In this document: positions 29,291-38,502 of the stretch, piece by piece
Position numbering within the stretch: position 1 is the stretch's first letter
Layout: every line of letters starts with the position of its first letter
Source of the DNA: Bacillus bingmayongensis
Lineage (GTDB): Bacteria > Bacillota > Bacilli > Bacillales > Bacillaceae_G
Reading direction: 5' to 3'
DNA: 64,000 nt
Assembly (NCBI RefSeq): GCF_000299035.1
Contig: NZ_JH921518.1
Span: 220,429 to 284,428 of the forward strand
The notes under the pieces: model-generated
What the model was told of the DNA's origin: nothing
Seen by the model: only the letters and a program-made list of their open reading frames with translations
Database searches by the model: none
Program-made: the position numbers and the translations under genes

Positions 29291-29446
29291 ATAAAGTGAA
29301 ACTTTAATCAGTGAGGGGTTCTTTATCCCCACTGATTATTAGCCCTCACCAATCGGGCTTTTACAGGCAGGTAATCCCTCACCTAACTGCTTTGCTTTCG
29401 CTGAATTTTGAGGTAGGGGTCTTACTGCCCGTTAATGCGGGATAAA
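29291..29446 (+). repeat. bcr1 repeat, copy 3
   Basis: 156 bp from ATAAAGTGAAACTTTAATCA to ATGCGGGATAAA, with ATAAA at each end. Located upstream of deoR and downstream of nheC. Confidence 0.92.
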
Positions 29447-29543
29447 TCACTTCAAAATGACCGAATTATAGCGTGAAAATTTTCATCATCAAGTTTCTCT
29501 TTGTTCTCCTTACTACAACATATACGTTTTCTATATCCTCAAT

Positions 29544-30632
29544 TTATTTTACTTTTACATCCTCATGTAATTTTTCTGTATAATTCTTGACATCCTGCCA
29601 ACTATCTCTAGCTGTATTCAGATCTTCTTTGATAAAAGTAAACTCCTCAGGACTGATAGCTTTTACATTTTGTAACAAATTATTATACTTAGCACCAATT
29701 GTATACCACTGATTCGAAATATTGTGAAGAGAAGTAATGGCTGCATCAATTGTTTCCGTCATATTTATTGTTTTATTTTTCACATCAGTCAAAATAGCTA
29801 CCTCTGCCTGCGCCCCAGAAATTCTCGCCTTTAAATTTTCTATTTCTCTCTCTGCGTTTGCAATATCTTTCTTGGCAACAGCAATCATTGGTCCACCGGC
29901 AAGACAAGTAATTAACGCCGCGCAAAGCACTGACCCAGCAATCAGCATATCATTACTTTTTTTAATTGAATCATTATAAGTATTGATTTGCTGCTCTAAA
30001 AGTGGAATTCCAGCATTCGTACTTGCTAAAACTGCTGTTAACTGATTTGAATCATCTTTAAAGCTTTTTGTATCTTCTGCCATTCTACTTCGAAACGTTT
30101 TTAACTTTTCTAATAGCTTGTCCACTTCACTCTGATTAGTCAAAATGATATTGTATAATTTTTCTAAATCAGATTTCAATTTCCCTCTGTCTTTTTGGTC
30201 AACAGCTGCTATTAGACTGCTGTAATAAGACTGAAACGTCCCGTTAAATTCCACTATATTTTGATCTGTTCTCATAATTTGAGGTTTCATTTCATCTAGC
30301 CAAAAAGATGCATTCACTTTTGCATCTTTTTGATGCTTGAGCATATTCTCTTTTAAATCACCGTTTATCGAACTTATCTTACCCAAATCTGTTTCTTGTT
30401 GATTTTGAATTGTTTTCGCGTACGAATCCATTGCAAATACACTAGATGTTGTTTGCGCCATTACATCTTGGAATCCAGCAGGACCAAGAGAATAGTTTTT
30501 ATCACTTTCTTGTAATGAATGTATTTGATTTTTTGCTTCTGCTGCAAAAGGATGAAGTGGTACGATATTACTTGTCGTAACCCCAAGAACCATCACTGAC
30601 AACATGATTTTCTTATAAAACCTCTTATTCAT
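29544..30632 (-). CDS. nheC: Non-haemolytic enterotoxin component NheC
   Basis: 362 residues, one of three proteins of the Nhe pore-forming toxin. An N-terminal Sec signal peptide (about 1-32, cut near FAAEA) precedes the elongated alpha-helical HBL/ClyA-type fold. The hydrophobic hairpin that enters membranes lies near residues 228-252 (MLIAGSVLCAALITCLAGG). It is shorter than NheB, as usual. It sits 183 bp after nheB, behind a terminator hairpin, which fits the known low expression of nheC. Confidence 0.95.
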   Translation of the reverse strand: MNKRFYKKIMLSVMVLGVTTSNIVPLHPFAAEAKNQIHSLQESDKNYSLGPAGFQDVMAQTTSSVFAMDSYAKTIQNQQETDLGKISSINGDLKENMLKHQKDAKVNASFWLDEMKPQIMRTDQNIVEFNGTFQSYYSSLIAAVDQKDRGKLKSDLEKLYNIILTNQSEVDKLLEKLKTFRSRMAEDTKSFKDDSNQLTAVLASTNAGIPLLEQQINTYNDSIKKSNDMLIAGSVLCAALITCLAGGPMIAVAKKDIANAEREIENLKARISGAQAEVAILTDVKNKTINMTETIDAAITSLHNISNQWYTIGAKYNNLLQNVKAISPEEFTFIKEDLNTARDSWQDVKNYTEKLHEDVKVK

Positions 30633-30651
30633 ATCTCCACCTACTTTTTGT

Positions 30652-30697
30652 ATAAAGTGAAACTTCTATCAACTGAAATCTTCTTTATCTCAACAAT
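30652..30697 (+). repeat. Truncated bcr1-like fragment
   Basis: The first 14 bases, ATAAAGTGAAACTT, equal the left end of bcr1, and TTCTTTATC matches copy 3 at the right spacing, after which similarity stops. It lies just upstream of the nheC start. Confidence 0.45.
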
Positions 30698-30713
30698 TCT
30701 CACGAATAATGAG

Positions 30714-30750
30714 ATTAAAAATCTCCTGCTCAAAATTGAACAGGAGACCT
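30714..30750 (-). terminator. Terminator between nheB and nheC
   Basis: TCTCCTG (30722-30728) pairs with CAGGAGA (30741-30747), with extra inner pairs; a T run follows in the minus direction. An inverted repeat at this place is a known feature of nhe operons and probably lowers nheC transcription. Confidence 0.75.
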
Positions 30751-30815
30751 GCATCACATACTTTACGTATTTGAAAGATTTATCAAACATCTCTATATAA
30801 AGCATTAGTGATTCA

Positions 30816-32024
30816 TTATGCTTTTGTATCTACTACTTTAATATCCTCAGCATAAATCTTTTCAGCATAATCTTTAATATTTTTCCAGCTATCTTTAGCA
30901 ATACTTAAATCCTCTTTGATGAAAACTAGATCGTTAGGACTAATAGATTCAACATTTTGAAGTAAAGAGTTATATTTTGATCCCATTGTATACCATTGAT
31001 TTGAAATATTTTGCAGTGCAGTAATAGCTACATCGATCGTATTCGTTAAGTATTCAGTTTGATTTTTAATATTCGTTAAGCCAGCTACCTGTAATTGAGC
31101 TTGTGAAATTTGCCCTGTTATCTTTTGAATTTCTGCCTGTGCATTATCAAGTTCTTTCTTCGCTAAAACAATACCAGCTGTTCCTCCTCCTATCGCTGCT
31201 GCTCCACCCGCAATGAGTCCGATTCCTAGTGGAGTCCCTGCACCAGTAGCAATTACAACTGCACCACCTATAATAGCAATTGGGCCTAAAGCTGTCGCAA
31301 CTGATGATCCAATGATAATTGCATTATATTTACCAATCGCCTCATTATACGTTGTGATTTGATTTTGCATAAGTGGGATTCCAGCATCTTGACTTGCTAA
31401 AATAGACGTTAATTGATTCGCATCACCTTTAAAGTTTTGTGTATCTGCTGTCATTTTATTTCGGAATTTTTTTAGGTCTTCCACTAGCTTGTCTACTTTT
31501 TCTTTATTCTCTGTAATACTAGTAGATAATCTTGTAAGTCCTTTTGTTAGTGTTGCTTTGTCTTTATTATCTACAGCTGTTACTAACGTATCGTAATAGT
31601 TTTGGAATTTCGTATTATAATTAATAATATTTTGGTTCGTGGAAATCAATTGCGGTTTAATTGTATCTAGCCATTGGTTCGCATTTCCTCTAGCAACATC
31701 TTGATGATGAACGACTTTTGCTTTTAAAGAATCATCAACTGTCGTTATACCATTAAAATTAACATTAGCTTGTTTAATAATTGTTAAGGCATACAGATCC
31801 ATTACTAAAGCATTTGACCCTGTTCGTTCCATTGCATCTCTTAGACCATCTGGCCCTAGCGAATACTCAGAGTATTTGTCCGATGCATCTGTTACACTCG
31901 CATGAATCGGAATTGGTTTTGTTGTGCTTTCCGCTGCATATGTATGTGCAGGCAGGATATTTCCCGCCGCAACTACTGCCATGATTGCTGATAGAGCCAT
32001 TACTTTATAAGGTTTTTTTGTCAT
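30816..32024 (-). CDS. nheB: Non-haemolytic enterotoxin component NheB
   Basis: 402 residues, the same length as canonical NheB, the main membrane-binding and pore-forming component. Signal peptide about 1-30 (PAHTYAAES), then the helical HBL-superfamily fold with a long hydrophobic head hairpin near residues 235-290 (SSVATALGPIAIIGGAVVIA and the glycine-rich part after it). It lies 53 bp after nheA in the same operon. Confidence 0.97.
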   Translation of the reverse strand: MTKKPYKVMALSAIMAVVAAGNILPAHTYAAESTTKPIPIHASVTDASDKYSEYSLGPDGLRDAMERTGSNALVMDLYALTIIKQANVNFNGITTVDDSLKAKVVHHQDVARGNANQWLDTIKPQLISTNQNIINYNTKFQNYYDTLVTAVDNKDKATLTKGLTRLSTSITENKEKVDKLVEDLKKFRNKMTADTQNFKGDANQLTSILASQDAGIPLMQNQITTYNEAIGKYNAIIIGSSVATALGPIAIIGGAVVIATGAGTPLGIGLIAGGAAAIGGGTAGIVLAKKELDNAQAEIQKITGQISQAQLQVAGLTNIKNQTEYLTNTIDVAITALQNISNQWYTMGSKYNSLLQNVESISPNDLVFIKEDLSIAKDSWKNIKDYAEKIYAEDIKVVDTKA

Positions 32025-32076
32025 TTTTCTTCTCTCCCTATATCATTAATTATTGTGATGTATTGTTTGCAAAAAT

Positions 32077-33237
32077 TTAATGCACCACTACATTTATCAC
32101 GTAATCTTCAAATTGCTTCGTTTGTTTAGCCGTCTCATCATTTATTCTTTTAAGTTGAATGAATTGTTTTTGGAGTGTACTACTATCGATAGAAACACCT
32201 GTTTCAAGATTCTCTTTCATTTGAAGCATAGTTTCATTCACTGACTTCCAATCATTTACCAAATACTCCAAAGTTGTAATTTGTCTATTAATTAGCTCCG
32301 TAAAACTTTTTACCTGATCTTCAATAAATGTAATTTCAGTTACTTGAATTTCAGATTGTGATAACTTTTGAATAAGTGGTAGTAATTCTTTTTGCTTCTG
32401 CTGAATTCTATTCGCAGCTTCTCTTGTTTGACTATCTGCAGCATTTACAATTTCATCGCTAAGAGACCCAATTGATACAAAATCTACCGTTTTTGTCTGA
32501 GCTGTTTGATTCGTAATTGTGAAAACTTGCTTCCCAATATTAATCGAGCCTTTAATAATTTCATTTGGTCGATTTAAAATCTTTGTAAGTTCTGCTTGAA
32601 TCTCTTCTTGAATTCTTTTAATATCCGCTCTTATTTGTACAATATCTCCATTTGAGCCCTTTAATGATTGAATTGCTGTCTCAGCCTTTTGAGATAGACT
32701 CGCATTATCTTTATCCAATAAAGCTTTAAAGCGATTTAACTCAAGTAAAGTTTGTTCCATGTCATCTTGAATTGTTTGCGATTGACCATGGAGTCTACCG
32801 AAAGCGCTTACAAAATCCGTTTTCGCTTGTCCATCTTCATTCACTTTTCCAGCTAAATCATATAATTTGCTATAATAGCTATTAAATCTTGTACTATATC
32901 TCATCATTTCTTGATTTAGATCCATTAACTTCGGATTATATTCATCTACCCACTCACGGACATTCGTTTTTGCGATCTTTTGAAAATCTGTCAAACTACT
33001 CATAGCACTTACTTTAATATCTGGCTGTTGTAATATAACTAATCCGTATGCTTGTATTAAAGGAGTGTTTGATCCTAAAGCTCTTATCGAATTAGATAAT
33101 GTATTTCTAACCGTTATGTTTTGAGCACTTGCTTGTTTAAATTCAGATTGATTACTTTCCGCGAAAGCACTTATTGGTGTTAAACAACTTGTAGATACTG
33201 CTGTAATCAATAAGCCTGTGATTAAAGTTTTTTTCAC
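32077..33237 (-). CDS. nheA: Non-haemolytic enterotoxin component NheA
   Basis: 386 residues from a GTG at 33237 behind AGGAGGAG; this is the canonical NheA length, and the upstream ATG has no ribosome binding site. Signal peptide VKKTLITGLLITAVSTSC and cleavage near SAFAES. The helical fold contains NREWVD-like and SQTREAANRIQQKQKELL segments found in NheA. NheA joins last and triggers the NheB/NheC pore. First gene of the operon, with a long upstream region carrying a PlcR box. Confidence 0.97.
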   Translation of the reverse strand: MKKTLITGLLITAVSTSCLTPISAFAESNQSEFKQASAQNITVRNTLSNSIRALGSNTPLIQAYGLVILQQPDIKVSAMSSLTDFQKIAKTNVREWVDEYNPKLMDLNQEMMRYSTRFNSYYSKLYDLAGKVNEDGQAKTDFVSAFGRLHGQSQTIQDDMEQTLLELNRFKALLDKDNASLSQKAETAIQSLKGSNGDIVQIRADIKRIQEEIQAELTKILNRPNEIIKGSINIGKQVFTITNQTAQTKTVDFVSIGSLSDEIVNAADSQTREAANRIQQKQKELLPLIQKLSQSEIQVTEITFIEDQVKSFTELINRQITTLEYLVNDWKSVNETMLQMKENLETGVSIDSSTLQKQFIQLKRINDETAKQTKQFEDYVINVVVH

Positions 33238-33325
33238 TTTAACTCCTCCTAATGTATTAGTATCCAATTATATTTCATATAGATTTTTTGTTTCTTTATG
33301 TATCCCTTATCAAACAGGGAAATAT

Positions 33326-33339
33326 AGGAAACGTTCTCA
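33326..33339. promoter_or_regulatory. Candidate CcpA cre site upstream of nheA
   Basis: AGGAAACGTTCTCA fits the cre consensus TGNAANCGNTNNCA with one mismatch, about 90 bp upstream of the nheA start. CcpA control of nhe is reported for B. cereus; the site itself is a prediction. Confidence 0.35.
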
Positions 33340-33714
33340 TAATATCTATTAAATCTTTTTCCAATATGTGTGAACCCTATTTCTAACTGTTCGTTTTTAT
33401 ATTTGCTTATTGGCGATTTCAATCCTTACTTGTTTGATTCAGTTAACAACAATATCTTAATAAGAACACAAAATCATACTTTACTATATCCACCTCTTTC
33501 AATCTATTAGATTCACAATGTAGTATAGTATTACTTGAACTTTAAACAAATCATACGAGCTACTCATCATACCTTTATTCACTGAATGAACAGTATATTA
33601 TGAGAATCCTTTCAATCCCCTATAAAACAAAGAGGAAAAATCCCATTTACACATTACATATGTTACACAGAAATATTATTCATTTTTCACTATTCATCAA
33701 TAAAAATATGAAAC

Positions 33715-33772
33715 AAATAGCTGTGTTTAATTTCAAGTTTTATACTGTAGCATCATTTAAACACAGCTATTT
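33715..33772. repeat. Perfect 16-bp hairpin in the nhe upstream region
   Basis: AAATAGCTGTGTTTAA (33715-33730) is exactly complementary to TTAAACACAGCTATTT (33757-33772), with a 26-nt loop. It is between the PlcR box and nheA. On the plus strand it is followed by a short T run, but no plus-strand gene precedes it. Confidence 0.6.
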
Positions 33773-33948
33773 TTCATCGTAAAGGAGTATTTTTTCTTTC
33801 GCTATTCCATAGGCTTTTTGTCTTTATTTCAATATAAAATAACATTAACTTTATAAAATATTAATAAGAGTACTTTTCATTGAAAAGCACCTTTATCTCT
33901 AAAAGAATTTTCATGAAAATAATTATATCAAGATAATTATTTTGAGTG

Positions 33949-33964
33949 TATGCAATTATGCATA
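33949..33964. promoter_or_regulatory. PlcR box, candidate nhe control site
   Basis: TATGCAATTATGCATA is a perfect match to the PlcR consensus TATGNANNNNTNCATA and lies inside a longer 11-base inverted repeat (GAGTGTATGCA / TGCATACACTC, 33944-33969). It is about 710 bp upstream of nheA, implying a long leader. The membrane-protein gene on the other side points away, so nhe is the only sensible target. Confidence 0.65.
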
Positions 33965-34224
33965 CACTCTTTTCACAAAGCAGATTTCCTTACGTTAAAA
34001 CTTTTTCTCCCTTGCAGAAAACGACTCATTTTCTCTTTTTATCAAAAAAAGAAAATTAATTAATCATCCTCCTGAATAAAACATCCCCCTGTCCGCTCTT
34101 TTATTCATAGGTAGTAAGTCCCATCCTATATTCATTATTTGAAAGCGAGCGCTTACTATCTTCAAATCAATAACAAAATTCACCGACACCCATTTTTTTT
34201 CTACTTTTTGATTAGCAAAGTAAG

Positions 34225-35316
34225 CTACAAACTACCACAGTGTCTACATCTATTACGCCTCCGATAATAGTAAGCAATCGTAGCACCAAACAGAGCTATT
34301 CCCCAGATTGGCCATAATAGCTCTGGACCTTCCAATGCCCATCCCCTATGATCTAAGCCACCTGTATTAATAACCTTTCGGATGTACATCAAACCAGCTG
34401 AAGTAACCATAATGGAAACCAGTGAAGCAGGAATAATCGCTAATGAAAGAGGTACACGCTTACCAGCAACAAATGGAAACCAACGCGAAAAATGTTCTCC
34501 CCAGCGTTGAATAAGCCCTAGAGTAAGAATTGCCCCTCCGAGTGCTACGGTAGCCAACGATGCTCCTATTAACCAAATTCCAGGTGCATCACGTTCAAAA
34601 GAATCAAGTAATTCTTTAGTAGTTCCTAGTGGAATGCCTATCGCCCAACACCATCTTGTTATGGAATAACAGATAGGAACAATAATTGCAATGTAAGTGC
34701 ACCATTTCCCCCAAGATGCTGCTGAGGATTGTGATGTCCATTTAGAAGGATTACTACTTCGGCCACAATATGGACAAGCATTTCGTGTTTGGCGTTGGTA
34801 GACTAGAGCAGTAGCACTCCATAAAAAGACTCCTAGCATACTAATATATTGATTCACGATCGTCCCGTACATCATCTGTTCAAAAAAATTCAATCCATGC
34901 GGAAAATCAAATGGCGCTCCAACCAGAAATACAATTCCATATGCTACAGTCACTAAAACACGGTAGTCAATAACTGCGAATAATAGAATCACTACTAACA
35001 TATACACAAACGCGAGTAATATAATTCGTAAAAGTCCATTACCTAAGCCACGAATCATCATGATAGCTACAATGACTCCCATTACTCCAAATCCAACCAT
35101 CGCAGGTGCACCAATTTCCTGACTTAGACCACCTAACATTGAATATCCAGGTTGCGGATCTCCTATACCAATGGGAAATCCAGTTCCTCCCACTGTCCAA
35201 TACAAACCTAATATGAAATACATCAATGACCATGCACCCGCAACATACCCAATCCATTTTGGCCATAGTGATAACCACCCAATACCGCCTTTTCCTTGTT
35301 TTTTAACATTTAACAT
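34225..35316 (-). CDS. Multi-pass membrane protein with zinc-ribbon-like Cys pairs
   Basis: 363 residues with about eight hydrophobic segments. Two cysteine clusters face the same kind of loops: CPYCGRSSN in the middle (near residue 183) and CRHCGS at the very C-terminus. No family recognised. It lies downstream of a sensor-kinase/response-regulator pair on the same strand, separated by a terminator, and may be one of its targets. An overlapping open frame (35278-35039) is a shadow. Confidence 0.75.
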   Translation of the reverse strand: MLNVKKQGKGGIGWLSLWPKWIGYVAGAWSLMYFILGLYWTVGGTGFPIGIGDPQPGYSMLGGLSQEIGAPAMVGFGVMGVIVAIMMIRGLGNGLLRIILLAFVYMLVVILLFAVIDYRVLVTVAYGIVFLVGAPFDFPHGLNFFEQMMYGTIVNQYISMLGVFLWSATALVYQRQTRNACPYCGRSSNPSKWTSQSSAASWGKWCTYIAIIVPICYSITRWCWAIGIPLGTTKELLDSFERDAPGIWLIGASLATVALGGAILTLGLIQRWGEHFSRWFPFVAGKRVPLSLAIIPASLVSIMVTSAGLMYIRKVINTGGLDHRGWALEGPELLWPIWGIALFGATIAYYYRRRNRCRHCGSL

Positions 35317-35551
35317 CCCGAAAACAGCTCCTTCTATTTAAAAATTTAGAATTCAGCATAAAAACGACTACTACCACTTGAATAACTAAAGAAATTTGAT
35401 TTTCCATCTAACATTTCTATTTATTTTGTGAAGGGTTATTATTCGACTGTCGTATATGATTTAATTTCAAAACCATATTCTTCAACTCCCTACTGTATAT
35501 TGATGAGTAAGTTCATATTATGATAAAAGGGGCAATTTGAAACGAATCCAC

Positions 35552-35573
35552 AGAACTGTTTATAAACAGTTCT
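35552..35573. promoter_or_regulatory. Perfect 22-bp palindrome
   Basis: AGAACTGTTTA followed directly by its complement TAAACAGTTCT. It lies about 240 bp upstream of the membrane-protein gene and past the response-regulator gene, so it could be the regulator's or another operator. Confidence 0.4.
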
Positions 35574-35642
35574 AGAGGTCCATTTAGAAAAAAATTTGCA
35601 CGATCAAGATTGTAAGTTGGCAAACTATAAATATCGAAAAAT

Positions 35643-35676
35643 AAAAATACCAATTCCACGTAAAGGAATTGGTATG
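35643..35676 (-). terminator. Terminator after the two-component genes
   Basis: ATACCAATTCC / GGAATTGGTAT stem, then TTTTTAT on the minus strand. Confidence 0.8.
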
Positions 35677-35710
35677 AGAAACCTTCTAATATAGATTAAT
35701 AATTTCTTTC

Positions 35711-36370
35711 CTAATTCGGACGCATAAACCCTTGTTCCCAGGCAAAAACAGCAGCTTTCGTACGATCGAGCATATGAAGCTTACTTAAAATGTTACTAAC
35801 ATGACCTTTAACTGTCTTTTCACTAATGAAAAGTCCTTCAGCAATTTCAGCATTCGTGAGCCCCCTAGCAATCAATCGTAATACTTCCAATTCTCGTTCA
35901 CTTAGCTCGGAAAATGGATTGAGAGGTGCCAGTTTCGTAGCACGAATCTCATTAACAACCCGTGCAGCCACCCGTGGATGCATCATGGATTCGCCTTGTA
36001 CGCCTCTCCTGACAGTTTCAACCAATTGATTAGGCTCAATGTCTTTAAGCACATATGATATTGCTCCTGCACGTAATGCTGGGAAAATGTACTCATCCTC
36101 ATGATAAGAAGTCAATACAATCACTTGAGAACGAGGACTAACTTGTTTAACTCTTCGAATCGCCTCTACACCATTGATACCTGGCATCACTAGATCCATG
36201 AGTACGATATCTGGCACAAGTTCAGCAGCTAGAGCCGTAGCACTTTCACCATTTTCTGCTTCTCCAACTACGTGAAAGTCAGGTTGAATTGTGAACAAAG
36301 TATTCAATCCTTGTCTGACAATTGCATGATCATCAACAATTAAAATCGAAATCAGATCTTCCTTCTCCAT
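35711..36370 (-). CDS. NarL/LuxR-type response regulator
   Basis: 219 residues. Receiver domain (about 8-125) with acidic pocket VDDH, phospho-acceptor Asp in DIVLMDLVMPG (near residue 58), Thr in LTSYH and Lys in VLKDIEP. LuxR-type helix-turn-helix at about 155-215 (LSERELEVLRLIARGLTNAE). It overlaps the 3' end of the kinase gene by 38 bp, which couples the partners. It resembles regulators such as LiaR and YxjL; the target genes are unknown, with the downstream membrane-protein gene a candidate. Confidence 0.93.
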   Translation of the reverse strand: MEKEDLISILIVDDHAIVRQGLNTLFTIQPDFHVVGEAENGESATALAAELVPDIVLMDLVMPGINGVEAIRRVKQVSPRSQVIVLTSYHEDEYIFPALRAGAISYVLKDIEPNQLVETVRRGVQGESMMHPRVAARVVNEIRATKLAPLNPFSELSERELEVLRLIARGLTNAEIAEGLFISEKTVKGHVSNILSKLHMLDRTKAAVFAWEQGFMRPN

Positions 36371-37856
36371 TTTCTATCACCTCTTCTAAATAGCAATTGG
36401 CATTCGGCTTGTTATCTTCTTGAATGTCTGTTTGCTTACATTGAACGGTAATTTTCACACCTCTCTCCATCTCGCTTTGGATATCAATATACCCCTTTAA
36501 TGCATGAATCCGCTCACGCATAGAAGACAACCCTACTCCTTGTTGATCAACCCTTTGAATATCAAACCCACAACCATTATCATGAATAGAAAGCGTTACA
36601 ACTTCTTCACAAACTAGATGAATTATTACCATATTTGCCTGACTATGACGTGCAACATTATTCAGTGCCTCCTGTGTAATGCGAAAGAATGCTTCTTCAA
36701 TAATAGGTGATATTGGTTGCTGTCCACTTGTCTCCAAATTAACCATGATACCCGATTGTTCTTGCCACATCCCCACATAATCCCTTAATGCATGTGCCAG
36801 ATCCTTCCCCTCAAGCGCAACAGGACGTAATTCCTGAATCAATGCACTTAACTCACGCTGCGTTTGATTTAACACATTTTCTGCTTTTAACAAATGTTCT
36901 TTAGCGGTTTCATCGTCTTTTCCGATAAGGGATTTGCTAGTATTCAGCCAGATTGATGTAGCAAACAGTTGCTGCTTAATACTATCATGTAGCTCACGTG
37001 CTAATCGATTACGTTCCTCTAGTGTCGCTAAATCTTGCCGCACTCTAAATAAGGTACTTAGTTGTCTCGCCATCTGATTCAGCTTACGTGCCAACTGCCC
37101 CAATTCATCCTTTGAAGGATCATGTACAAATGTTGTGAAATCTCCTCGGCTCCATTCAGCTGTAGAATTTAATATCTTTTGAATACGACGAACGAGACTT
37201 CGAGACGTGATAATTCCAAAGGTAATCCCAACAATTGCTGCACCAATCAAGAAAGCCAAAATACTAAATCCAAAAAACTGAAAGGTAACCTTCCAAAAAT
37301 CGAACAAAGAAAAATGTATGTTTTCTGCTTTAACTACTAATACCCCACGAACATCTTTCTCATTCGCTAATGGAGAAACAACATATAAAATCCCATCTTT
37401 ATGGTAGCTATATGTTTTTAATTTACGTGCTTCAGATGGTTTCAATGACAGAGCTGTATATATATGTTGATAAACTTTCGCAGGAAATTCTTCTTTAAAA
37501 TCAATGAACTGAGGCACTCCCTCTCCAGCACTTGCAATTAATTTCCCATCAGGATCAGTGACCACAGAAAATCCATCAAATTCAGTTCCTACTTCAATGG
37601 GCCAATCTTCTAATGCTTTCTTCAGTTGATTTTGATTAATAAATGGTCCGTTAAAGTTAGAGGATATATTTTTGGCTTGTATACTTATCTGTTGTTCAAA
37701 CATTCGGTCTGCATTATATTTCACGAGATTAAGCGAAATAAGAAAGCCCACCACTTCAAGTATCAATAGAACACCAATGGTTGTTAACACATAAAATAAA
37801 GTCAATTTCCACTGCAAGCGGTGGAAATGTTGGACAAAACGAGGTAGAAATTTCAT
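36333..37856 (-). CDS. Sensor histidine kinase, HisKA_3 type
   Basis: 507 residues. Two transmembrane segments (about 15-40 and 190-215) flank an extracellular sensor domain of ~145 residues. A HAMP linker follows (about 215-270), then the HisKA_3 dimerisation domain with the phospho-acceptor His in ELHDSIKQQLFA (near residue 290). The C-terminal HATPase_c domain shows N in ALNNVARHS and DNGCGF. ATG behind GGAAGGA. The signal is unknown. Confidence 0.93.
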   Translation of the reverse strand: MKFLPRFVQHFHRLQWKLTLFYVLTTIGVLLILEVVGFLISLNLVKYNADRMFEQQISIQAKNISSNFNGPFINQNQLKKALEDWPIEVGTEFDGFSVVTDPDGKLIASAGEGVPQFIDFKEEFPAKVYQHIYTALSLKPSEARKLKTYSYHKDGILYVVSPLANEKDVRGVLVVKAENIHFSLFDFWKVTFQFFGFSILAFLIGAAIVGITFGIITSRSLVRRIQKILNSTAEWSRGDFTTFVHDPSKDELGQLARKLNQMARQLSTLFRVRQDLATLEERNRLARELHDSIKQQLFATSIWLNTSKSLIGKDDETAKEHLLKAENVLNQTQRELSALIQELRPVALEGKDLAHALRDYVGMWQEQSGIMVNLETSGQQPISPIIEEAFFRITQEALNNVARHSQANMVIIHLVCEEVVTLSIHDNGCGFDIQRVDQQGVGLSSMRERIHALKGYIDIQSEMERGVKITVQCKQTDIQEDNKPNANCYLEEVIENGEGRSDFDFNC

Positions 37857-38444
37857 GTTTTTTCCTTCCTAATTGAAAGTATTGTGACCATCGTATTGTT
37901 CAATTTTCACTAAAATTTATTCTCTACTATATGATATGTATTGAATTTTTATATTCCTTTCTCAAGGTTCTTCTTTATATAATTCATACTAGATATGGTT
38001 TTTCTTGATAAACCAGGGGGTTTCCTGGCATATTTTTAAAATTATTTGTGCACAAATATACCCTGTCCTTGCTTTTTTATAAATCAAATTCCTTTCCGAC
38101 TTATAATTCATTCTGTTTTAACGACTTCTTAAAATCATAATTTGGTATCGAGAAACAAATACAAGCTGCACTATTTTCCTTAATGGAGAATGCAGATATA
38201 AAAAACGCATTTTTATAATAATATTCTTAAAGAAAAAATCAAAAACTATATATTTTAATAGTATTGAAGGCATTTATAAAATGTAGACACCCTAAAAAGT
38301 TAGCCTATTCAAAAAAAACGAAAGTCGATGAATAAGAATTTTAACAAGGTTAGATAGAATAACTTTCGGAGTGGTAAAAGCTTTGAGCTACCAAATTTAA
38401 AACAAGGATTGGATACACAAAGATAAGGTATATAACCTATTAAT
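37857..38444. other. Gene-free stretch with a possible decayed IS fragment
   Basis: About 590 bp without an intact gene. Around 38281-38430 the sequence TGTAGACACCCTAAAAAGTT and a broken reading frame containing NNFRSGKSFEL faintly recall an IS3-type OrfA, but the match is too weak to assign. Confidence 0.3.
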
Positions 38445-38484
38445 ATAAAAAGGTAGCTCTACATAAGTAAAGCTACCTTAGAAA
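38445..38484 (-). terminator. Terminator after kimA
   Basis: AAGGTAGCT (38450-38458) / AGCTACCTT (38471-38479) with a T run on the minus strand. Confidence 0.8.
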
Positions 38485-38502
38485 TTGCTTGTTCTATAAT
38501 CT

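Noticed and set aside
33600-33782. Plus-strand 60-codon frame upstream of nhe
   Set aside because: No ribosome binding site, unusual composition, and it spans the 16-bp hairpin.
38281-38430. IS3-type OrfA remnant
   Set aside because: Only a short weak resemblance (FRSGKSFEL) with stops on both sides; could not be supported.
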